Part shown: piece by piece, positions 37,137 through 45,922 of the stretch
Layout: every line of letters begins with the position of its first letter
Position numbering within the stretch: the stretch's first letter is position 1
DNA from: Prostheceraeus crozeri
Taxonomy: Eukaryota; Platyhelminthes; Polycladida; Euryleptidae
Assembly: GCA_907163375.1 (NCBI GenBank)
Contig: CAJQUW010012890.1
Span: 310,001 to 374,000, forward strand
DNA length: 64,000 bases
Reading direction: 5' to 3'
Position numbers and translations under genes: made by a program
Notes under the pieces: generated by a model
Seen by the model: the letters and a program-made list of their open reading frames with translations, nothing else
Told to the model about the DNA's origin: nothing
The model's database searches: none

Positions 37137-37633
37137 CACAGAATTAGATTGTTTGAGCTTGTCACTTTGTTGGAAGTGCAAACTGATTCAAAACGGTGGC
37201 GCATACAGGAACTTACTAAGTAGGCAAAAAAGAGAGCTCTAATACCTTGCAGAGATAGGAAAAATAGTCATGCGTCGCTTGCGGATTGTTGTGAATTCCT
37301 TCAGATTTGAAGAATTCAGATCATTGCGCAAAAGCTATCTCGATATTGTTGGGCCCTTCCGATCATTATTAAAAAAGTTAGCAGACGCACGAAAAAACGC
37401 TCACAAACTTCTGTGTAGAACTTGACATCAACTGTGTCTCTTTGGTGTGTGATTCGACTGATAAGTCACTGAAACTTCGCACAATTTGGCGTATTTAATG
37501 TTGAACTGGCTGCTCATTGTTCGGTTGCTATGGTATTATGTCAGCAAATTTAGCCATTTCATTTACGTTACATGTTCCAATGTTTCCTTTCTAGTCAAAC
37601 AGAAGAAGAGACGACCTGTCTAATTCTGTGGCT
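37137..37633 (+). mobile_element. MITE-like element, CCACAGAATTA family, copy 2
   Basis: The left end TCACAGAATTAGATTG and the right end CTGTCTAATTCTGTGGC are inverted repeats. The body shares CTAATACCTTGCAGAGATAG, CATGCGTCGCTTGCGGATTG, GAAGAATTCAGATCATTGCG and GGCCCTTCCGATCATTATT with copies 1 and 3. About 500 bp, no coding capacity. Confidence 0.65.
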
Positions 37634-38489
37634 GCAATCGATGGAATTCATCACTTTAGTAATGCTCGTTAACAGTTCTTGTATGTTGACACTTGCGTCA
37701 ATGTGCGACACAAACCCTTCCATGTGAAGTCTCTACGTTTGTCCATGTTTCCGCTTTGTGTAATCACAGTGATGATGAAAGGAATATTAGCTCACTAAAA
37801 CCGATTCAGCAGTCTTTTGGAAAATGTTAGATAATCTGTTTCTTTTGATGAAAGCCATGGAATAATGCTGTCAGTGATTTGCAATCAATTGAGCAATGTT
37901 CATGCTTTCTTTATTATTATTTAAGACTGCAATAATATCTGAAGAAAATTAACGTTGCGAATTTTTCTACGGAAGAAATGTTCTTCATTCAGAAACGAAC
38001 AAAAGATTCAAAAATTTGAAATAAATAAATTGAAAATGATACAAGCTAATCAAGAGCCATTTGAATGGTTCTTATGAAATCGGTTGTTATGAAGATTTTG
38101 ATGAAGTGCAGTTAGTTCTGTACTCCACACTGTACAGTGGTGAATGGTAGCTGATTTCTTCATTATTTGCATGTCTCTTATTGAAAACCTCGTGACAGGA
38201 GCCTCCTCTCAACCTCAACCCTTCGAATCTTATTAAAAGCTCCGATAAACAAACAAAAACTTTAGATGATTACAACTTCTGTGATTGATGTAAAATGCAA
38301 GGATCATGTTTGACAACAATCAGACGTATGATTGATAACTTTCCACCAAATTGAGACAAATCAGCAAGACTTAACGAATTCAAAGCGGTCTGAAACTTCA
38401 TTGCTCTTGAATATACATGCAGTCCGAATGACTTGAAATCGAACATTATTCACATGCCAAACACACAAATTTAAAGTACAATTCTTAGC
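37634..38489. other. Intron 3 sequence, no feature seen
   Basis: AT-rich, with no recognisable exon, repeat or RNA gene. Confidence 0.4.
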
Positions 38490-39250
38490 TCTTGTAGCCG
38501 ATTTCTCAAGCCAATATCAGAATCACGTAGGAGGCGCAGGTCACCAGGAGACCTGTGGACTCCACATTGCGAGATTATGTGGTCCACTGTTTGAGCTGGA
38601 TGATCACAAGCACAGGAGGCGGACTGTCAAAAGCCCCATCGCTGGACGGTTGCAGCCACGTGAGCGATGTTGTACCGGAGTCGGTTCAGTCGGACCCATT
38701 GCTTTCGAGGGAGGTCGGCTCCGGTTGGCAGCGATTGATTTGGAGCTGGGGAGGCACACATTAGAAAAAGGGAAACGTAGATGACTTGTATATTCCACAT
38801 CTTCAAAATGTCAAAACCGTCACGGAGGAGGCGGGACGCGTGACGTGAGAAAGGCCGTCGTGATTTAAGCCGCTGAGTTGGTGCAGCAGTGATAGGATGA
38901 TGGAGGATGTGATGTTGGTTTTCCTTGGCTTTTGTTGCGAGACTCATGACATGCGACTCTCGCCGAATTGTGGGTGGAGCAATACCCGAGAGGACCGGGA
39001 GGAAAATCGCTTCGGTCGGGCTCAGACAGCCTGTGATGATCCTCATTGAGCGTTGACTCGATGATCCCTGTGTGAGCACTGCGACACCATACTGGAGTTG
39101 CATACTCGGCCACACTGCAAGAGCACCTGTTCGCAACGTCGAAGGACATGCTCCCCAGCTGCTGCTCACCAACGATCGTAGTAGTGCATAAGTACGGTGG
39201 TCGGCTGAACGTTGAAGTTTGCTTAGCCTTGGGACAACGACTCACGACGC
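38490..39250 (-). mobile_element. LINE fragment: C-terminal part of a reverse-transcriptase protein
   Basis: Minus-strand frames give SVAEYATPVWCRSAHTGIIE, then MRIITGCLSPTEAIFLPVLS, GIAPPTIRRE, RLKSRRPFSRHASRLL and LPRKQWVRLNRLRYN. These end in a cysteine knuckle, SCACDHPAQTVDHIISQC. This order is typical of the region after the polymerase domain in a widespread group of invertebrate LINEs ending in a CCHC motif. At least two frameshifts separate the pieces, and the catalytic domain is absent. It is 5'-truncated and old. Confidence 0.75.
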
Positions 39251-41129
39251 ATTAGGATGTGTAGCAAACGATTCTGTTGGATTATGATGTATTTCACAAT
39301 AATTAATTTAACAGACTGAAAATAGCTGCGTGTCTTGGTGGATTTAAACCGCCGACTTCTGGCATTCTATGGGATGTTTTGCATCTTGTTCCATGGTTTT
39401 ATCTAGCTGCACACTATCGTCATCTATGAAGGTCAACAAAATCACCGGTCTCCTGTCCAGTGCATGCTATCGGAGTTGAGTGCTCCCTAGATGTCATATA
39501 GTAATCATGCGAGTAGAGGTCTTTCGTTGTGAGGGTTCTGTCTCATTTTCGATAGGTCTCGGTAGAAGGAAAAGAAAAAGTTTTAGCAGAGAGCAAGTAT
39601 GCAATGGGCAGAGTGTCAATTTAAAAAATGTCGACATACAGTGAAAATTTATATCAAAAGATTCAATTTTAAACGGAGACAGTGTTCCTGTGATCTAAAA
39701 TATATTTGAGCACTTTTTAAGAAGCTAAACTTTTGCAAATTATTCCTGTGTTTATATACTAGCGACGTGAAACCAATAAATAAGTAGTGTGAAACTTATT
39801 AGATATCAAAAGGAATGAACATTTACTAACAGGTGTATCTTGATTAAGCGGAACTTAAGTTGATTATCAAGGAAATTTCATCAGACGCATTATAATACAA
39901 GTCTTCTTGGAAAAGTCGAGATCTCATTGTTCTTCTTGGCTGAAGTTTTTTTAATTCAATTTTCATCAACATGATTTTATGATTCACGAAATTTATGCTT
40001 AATTTCTTGAATCTGAATAGTAATGTGGACCCATTTACATCTTTTAAAGTTATTTATGATCATTGTCTTTGATTATGACATTTCTCTTTCAGTGGCGGGT
40101 AGTTTGTTGTATGAGTGCGCTTAAGAAAATAGTCTTATTATAATAAGCCTGAGCTTTCAGTACTGGTAACCCATCGAATTTCTAATTTAACAAACACTAC
40201 CTCTCCAAGCTTGTCATGACACGGAGGATTTGTAAAATACTATTATTCCGTCTGTATTGCTATCATGATCAGTCAAATCCGTGTCAATTTCTCCAAAAGA
40301 GTAAATATTTACATATCTCAGATTGTGGTAGTCCCAACTCGAGTTTATTTAATAAAATCGAAACTGCATGCGCATTGGGGACTTAATTAGCACTGAGTTG
40401 CTACTCCACCTAATATACTTACTCTATGATCTGTTACTGAGGCCTGTTATTACTGACACGTGAATTTCAATGTTTCATTTCCATGCGTTGCCTGATGTCA
40501 TGAAATTCTGCCTTAGCAGCATTGAGATTTGTTGAAAGGAAAATATGGAAAGTTGAGGAGTTGACCAATGTTTCGGCTGCACAGCCTGATTCGAGGAACA
40601 AATGTACACACTGTGCTTTGTACACCATCCCTCTCAGCGCTAGTTGAAATCGAATCGAAGAAGTTGAAGTTATCACTTGGAGTCCACAAAGATCATTTTC
40701 ATGGATTTCTCTGAGGAGTGAAAGTTTTTCTGTAGCTGTTAATCGATGCATTAACTCAACTGACTTCATTATCAACCTCAACACCGAGCAAAGTGAAACC
40801 TTTCAATTTTATTACAAAGATGAAGCCATCAATGATATCTTTGGAAATGTTTTTCTTTCCTCAGCTCGTGAAATGATGTGAGGAAAGGAAATTTAGAAAC
40901 AGATTTCTTCATCAACATGAAGGCAGGAAATTTCATAATGGATTGAATGCGATCTCAATGTCACGTGAGAGAGAAGGACCGGATTGTAGATCCGAGCGTA
41001 CAACACATGCTGAATGTTTCATATCAACTTTGTTCCCATTGAAAGAGATCAATTCGTCACATCACAGAGCGCGTGGTTGATATTAAATGATGGTTATACT
41101 CCTGTACTTGGATGATAGCAAAGCCCGCA
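39251..41129. other. Intron 3 sequence, no supported gene
   Basis: An open stretch at 40467-40784 (-, 105 codons) lacks recognisable motifs. No repeat shared with the rest of the window was found. Confidence 0.4.
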
Positions 41130-42655
41130 TGTCCAGGTGTAGGGTTCGAGTCTGTCCACCTGGGGAAGTGCAGAAGGTACAGAGTTCGAGTCTGTCAGCC
41201 CGGGGAGGTGCAGAAGGTCCAGCGGTGGAGTCTGTCCGCCTGAGGAGGTGCAGAAGGTGCAGGGTTCGAGTCTGTCCGCCTGGAGAGGTGCAGAAGGTCC
41301 AGCGGTGGAGTCTGTCCGCCTGAGGAGGTGCAGAAGGTCCAGCGGTGGAGTCTGTCCGCCTGAGGAGGTGCAGAAGGTGCACGGTTCGAGTCTGTCCGCC
41401 TGAGGAGGTGCAGAAGGTCCAGCGGTGGAGTCTGTCCGCCTGAGGAGGTGCAGAAGGTGCACGGTTCGAATCTGTCCGCCTGAGGAGGTGCAGAAGGTGC
41501 AGGGTTCGAGTCTGTCCGCCTGAGGAGGTGCAGAAGGTGCAGGGTTCGAGTCTGTCCGCCTGTAGAGGTGCAGAAGGTGCAGGGTTCGAGTCTGTCAGCC
41601 TGAGGAGGTGAGGAAGGTACAGGGTTCGAGTCTGTCCGCCTAGAGAGGTGAGGAAGGTGCAGGGTTCGAGTCTGTCCGTCTGGGGAGGTGAAGGAAAGTG
41701 CAGGGTTCGAGTCTGTCCGTCTGGGGAGGTGAAGGAAGGTGCAGGGTTCGAGTCTGTCCGTCTGGGGAGGTGAAGGAAGGTGCAGGGTTCGAGTCTGTCC
41801 GCCTGAGGAGGTGAAGGAAGGTGCAGGGTTCGAGTCTGTCCGCCTGAGGAGGTGCAGAAGGTGCATGGTTCGAATCTGTCCGCCTGAGGAGGTGCAGAAG
41901 GCGCAGAAGGTGCAGGTTTCAAGTGTGTCCGCGTGGAGAGGTGCAGAAGGTGCAGGTTTCAAGTGTGTCCGCGTGGAGAGGTGCAGAAGGTGCAGGGTTC
42001 GAGTCTGTCCGCCTGGGGAGGTGAAGGAAGGTGCAGGGTTCGAGTCTGTCCGCCTGAGGAGGTGCAGAAGGTGCAGGGTTCGAGTCTGTCCGCCTGAGGA
42101 GGTGCAGAAGGTGCAGGGTTCGAGTCTGTCCGTCTGGGGAGGTGAAGGAAGGTGCAGGGTTCGAGTCTGTCCGTCTGGGGAGGTGAAGGAAGGTGCAGGT
42201 TTCGAGTCTGTCCGCCTGGGGAGGTGAAGGAAGGTGCAGGGTTCGAGTCTGTCCGCCTGGAGAGGTGCAGAAGGTCCAGCGGTGGAGTCTGTCCGCCTGA
42301 GGAGGTGCAGAAGGTGCAGGGTTCGAGTCTGTCCGTCTGGGGAGGTGAAGGAAGGTGCAGGCCTCGAGTCTGTCCGTCTGGGGAGGTGAAGGAAGGTGCA
42401 GGGTTCGAGTCTGTCCGCCTGGAGAGGTGCAGAAGGTGCAGGGTTCGAGTCTGTCCGTCTGGGGAGGTGAAGGAAGGTGCAGGGTTCGAGTCTGTCCGCC
42501 TGGGGAGGTGAAGGAAGGTGCAGGGTTCGAGTCTGTCCGTCTGGGGAGGTGAAGGAAGGTGCAGGGTTCGAGTCTGTCCGCCTGGATAGGTGCCACCGTC
42601 TCGGTGGGTAGGTGCAGAGGATATAGAGGTCGAGTCTGTGCGCGTGATGAGGTTA
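41130..42655 (+). repeat. 40/41-bp minisatellite, about 36 copies, with B-box-like word
   Basis: The consensus is GGTTCGAGTCTGTCCGCCTG followed by AGGAGGTGCAGAAGGTGCAG. A 41-bp variant has GGGGAGGTGAAGGAAGGTGC, and a third type replaces GGGTTCGAG with CAGCGGTGGAG. GTTCGAGTC fits the Pol III B-box consensus GWTCRANNC exactly and occurs in most units. Variants are arranged in blocks (41-bp type at 41690-41830 and 42130-42580). The consensus has few stops, so long open frames appear on both strands. These are by-products of the repeat. Confidence 0.93.
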
Positions 42656-43185
42656 CACCTGCCTGGTGTAGATGGAAGGGGAAGAATGTTCGCATTAAAT
42701 CTTTGAAGGACTTTTGGATGGAAGCATCACTTGACTGCAATAATTTCACAGTGATGTTGAGTTTTATCCATTTGAAGGACATCTTCACCTCAATCTGTCC
42801 TCAGCAGTTTACCTGATACGGAATTCTGCAGAGTATCACTTTTATTTAACTTTGAGAGAACTCAGTTCTCATTTTCTCAGTGAATCTGTGGAAAATGTTG
42901 AGAGATGATGAAGCCGTCCATTAACGTTTCCAATTCTCTTTCATCTCCAGATAGTTCTATAACTTTCACTTTGTTGATTAAGTTGTGTGTTCGCAAACAG
43001 ATAGGAAACTTAGATTAGAAAGATGTTTAATAGCAGAACGGAATCGATTTCTATTTCTCACTTAAATAATATTTGTAACAGGACTACTGTTTACGGCAGC
43101 ATCAGTAGTATGATTCAGCGTCATCTGGTCAATTCGACCGCAGGCGGTTAAGCAGATTTGTTTAATAAGCTGCTGTGCTTATTTT
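42656..43185. other. Intron 3 sequence, no feature seen
   Basis: No recognisable exon, repeat family or RNA gene. Confidence 0.4.
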
Positions 43186-43350
43186 ATGTACCTAGAGAAC
43201 TTCACTAAGCCCGAGCAAGGACGTCTGAATACCACGAGTAATAATATATCTAGTAATCATTGTCCCGAGTTAACTGGCAGCGACGGAATAATACAACATC
43301 ACTGACCGCATTGCGAAAGGAATATCATGAGAAACCAAGCCCGAGGTAGA
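43186..43350. repeat. Palindrome-rich repeat, GAGTTAACTC family, copy 2 (diverged)
   Basis: It shares TTCACTAAGCCCGAG, TGTCCCGAGTTAACTGGCAG, AATACAACATCACTGA and ATGAGAAACCAAGCCCGAG with 24815-24960. The palindrome is damaged (GAGTTAACTG). Only one side of the inverted arrangement is present. Confidence 0.55.
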
Positions 43351-43639
43351 CAATATTAACCCTTTTCAGATGTATACAATCAAATCTCCGAAATTGAGAC
43401 CACAAATGCCAGACTCTCAATGTCTTAGTTATCGAAATTCTTATTAAAACAGCTAGCTTATGTATGGGAAATATAGAAGAAATACCACGACCGTATGATC
43501 TTAATTAACCGAAGTCTTAATTATTCGTGTCCGAATTGACGAGCTTCGACTGCATATATAAAGCGTATATTTCTTCAAAATGAAAATATAGCAAAGTCGA
43601 GTCAAGTCAGATACACGGGTTTGATGTGTCAGTCATACA

Positions 43640-44105
43640 CGGAACAGAATAAAAGTTTTACTTTGCATAACTGTTCGTTGTTGTGGAAGAACAAAACGAC
43701 CTGTGGCAGACCTTGAGAGTACCTGATCACGAAGAATTTGGCTTGTATCCATCACAGAATTGAGGAACCGGAAGCATAATGTCTCTCGAAGTTCACTCAG
43801 ATCAGTCGATGTCACATGAATCACCACATAAAAGTCTATGGAATCGGCGTTGAAGTCGATCCAGGCGAGGTTTATCGCTTGCGAGCAAATACATTAGTAA
43901 CGGTGCACAGTACTGCAGTAAGGACCTTGCGAGGGAATAAAATGTCAGTTTGAGAGCACTATCACTCAAAGATCGACACAAGATACGTAAGGCATAGAAG
44001 CGGCGCGAAGATTGTTTTACTCGTACTATGAGAAACGGAGGACCACTTAGCTCGTCGCCCTGATTGGTGCAAAGTAACCAAACTGGCAATTCTCTGTGTC
44101 TCAAA
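43640..44105 (-). mobile_element. LINE fragment: 3' end of a CR1-like reverse-transcriptase ORF
   Basis: The minus-strand frame starts in VKQSSRRFYALRILCRSL, then LARSLLQYCAPLLMYL and PRLDRLQRRFHRLLCG, the thumb-region pattern seen in the LINE at 3481-7135 (RSLLEYASPVFIGLS, KRLQVIQNRCIR). After a stop, SDLSELRETLCFRFLNSV continues in another frame. It is 5'-truncated, about 470 bp, and dead. It belongs to a different subfamily from the one at 3481. Confidence 0.72.
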
Positions 44106-44657
44106 ATAATTATAGGTCAAAATTGAAAATCACTACTTTTAAAATAGAGATTTTCATACATACTATATATATTCTTTTCAGAGAAATTTAATGAGCAGCT
44201 TTTATCCTGAACATCATGTTTAGACATAACCAAAGCACTGACCATAATTTTGTTAAAATCCTGAACTATATAACTCTGCTTTAATCGTGATAATGAGACT
44301 CACATGCATGTGATAATTATTCGGATTTGGAGGAGTTATCTAAAATCTTCCTCTTATCTCGACGGAAATACGTTGACGGGTATGGTGTTGACGAAACACG
44401 TTGCAACAGAAGGAAGGAGATTGCACTTTATCCAATTGCACAGTAAATGCACAATGAACATCTTCTCCATCACCAGATCACCGAAATCTACTTTTCCTTC
44501 ACCCTTACCATTTCTTTCATGTTGTAACACATTTGCTACTTGTTCGGTATTGAGTTGCGATCGAAAGCGTCTCCTGTATGACATGACATGACTGGAGGAT
44601 AATATGACAAATTTGTGGAAATTGAAACTGCGGTGTGGAGCCATTGACTGAAAGAAT
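44106..44657. other. Intron 3 sequence, no supported gene
   Basis: Overlapping open stretches on both strands (44304-44734) have no motif I know. No repeat was noticed. Confidence 0.35.
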
Positions 44658-44740
44658 TGAGGCCGAACCGAGCCGTGGGCAAGATATTTCAAGCCGAGCC
44701 GCCGTCCGCTCGGACCGGTTCGGCTTAGGTACATCTATTA
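44658..44740. mobile_element. Short GC-rich element, TAGATGTACCTAAGCCGAACC family
   Basis: It has GAGGCCGAACCGAGCCGTGG, AAGCCGAGCCGCCG and the end CGGTTCGGCTTAGGTACATC then TATTA. The end matches the tips of 26937-31620. It abuts the CCACAGAATTA-family element that starts at 44743. Confidence 0.6.
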
Positions 44741-44742
44741 GC

Positions 44743-45259
44743 CACAGAATTAAATATTCTGTTCATCTGCTTCGGCTTGCTAGAAGTGTGATTAATTCGA
44801 AATCGCCGGCGCATCGAGGAACCTATTAGGTGGGCAAAACTAGGGATTCCTTATACATTACAGAGATAGAAAAAAGTCGTACGTCGCTCGCTGATTAATG
44901 TGAGTTCAAGTAAAGTGCTTCAATTGCCACAATTCGCTCAGATTCGAAGAATTCATATAATTGCGCACAAGTTTTCTCCATAATGTTGGCCCTTCCGATC
45001 ATTATTTAAAAAAAGTAGCAGGCGTGCGAGAATTAGTTCACTTGATGATTTCTCCATCATCTTCTCAGCCAGTCCTCACTGTATATTGCATACACTGAAT
45101 CGAATGCTAGCCAGACAGCGATGTGTGTTTTGGTGTGCGCGAAGTGATATCACGGCACGCACGCATCTCTCACTGGCTCTGTTGTCCTTTGCTGACAGCT
45201 TATTGTTTGCCATTTCCAATAGCAAGCGATAAATAAGCAAGTTGTCTAATTCTGTGATG
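44743..45259 (+). mobile_element. MITE-like element, CCACAGAATTA family, copy 3
   Basis: The left end is CCACAGAATTAAATATTC and the right end is GTCTAATTCTGTGATG. It shares ACATTACAGAGATAG, GTACGTCGCTCGCTGATTA, GATTCGAAGAATTCATATAA and GGCCCTTCCGATCATTATTT with copies 1 and 2. It differs by indels, so it is not a recent duplicate. It ends about 400 bp before exon 45658. Confidence 0.65.
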
Positions 45260-45657
45260 TGCCATTTCGATATTAAGGTTAGATGTGATCCTTCCTTTCT
45301 AGGAAGCCGAAGCGCGCGCAGATGAATCCAATTCTGTGGCACATTGACTTTTACGAGGATAATAAAATGTTGTCATTTTGATAAAGAAAAACAGAGCAGG
45401 ATGTCGGCACCAATTTCTGAAAGCCGTTCAGCAAATCTATGTTCATGAAACGGTTACTTCCAACTAAATACTTCGAGAGATTGCTGCAGAACAGCACTGC
45501 TTGTAATCTAATAATTGCAACAATCAAATACCTCGCACTTTTATTCCGCTGGTTGAGATTTTGTACGAAGCACTACTGTTGAATCCATCCTCATATGAGT
45601 AGTTTATGAACTGAATTTTCTTCGGTGGTATTCATGAAATTCCATTATTCTCCACAG

Positions 45658-45922
45658 ATGAATCGGATGGGTCGCAGTTGAAGCAAACTGTCGGTGTACT
45701 ACGAGATCAAGCGGTTCAACGTCGGCGGCACGTGAAAATGAAGTTGGCGTCGGCTCGAGAAACTCTGCATCAGAGGACAATCGCTCACTCCGCAGAACTG
45801 AATTCTCTTCGAAGTCAAGTGGATCGTCTGACACTGAGCACGCGGGAAGGAGAGAAAGTGCAGCAAGAAATGCAACAACGTCTACATCAACTCCTCGAGA
45901 CGAATTATCAACTGGAAATGAG
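45658..45922 (+). CDS. Coiled-coil gene, fourth visible exon
   Basis: Acceptor TATTCTCCACAG; donor ATGAG then GTGAGACC. It enters in phase 1 and leaves in phase 2 (AG, joined with T of the next exon to give serine). It encodes 88 residues: a polar start (NESDGSQLKQTVG), then an unbroken amphipathic helix with VLRDQAVQRRRHVKMKLASA, LNSLRSQVDRLTLSTREGEK and QQEMQQRLHQLLETNYQLEM. The last 12 bases of the exon are also the first part of the unit of the large minisatellite that follows. If the donor is not used, a stop (TGA) comes at the very next codon. Confidence 0.87.

Noticed and set aside
40467-40784. 105-codon minus-strand frame
   Set aside because: No motif or family resemblance, and no splice context.
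41130-42655. Tandem tRNA genes, because of the repeated GGTTCGAGTC
   Set aside because: The 40-bp unit is too short for a tRNA, has no A box at the right distance and no cloverleaf. Only the B-box word is present.
41083-42788. Open frames up to 289 codons on both strands with TDSNPAPSA-type repeats
   Set aside because: They are by-products of the 40/41-bp minisatellite; frames shift with unit length, and no start or splice context was found.
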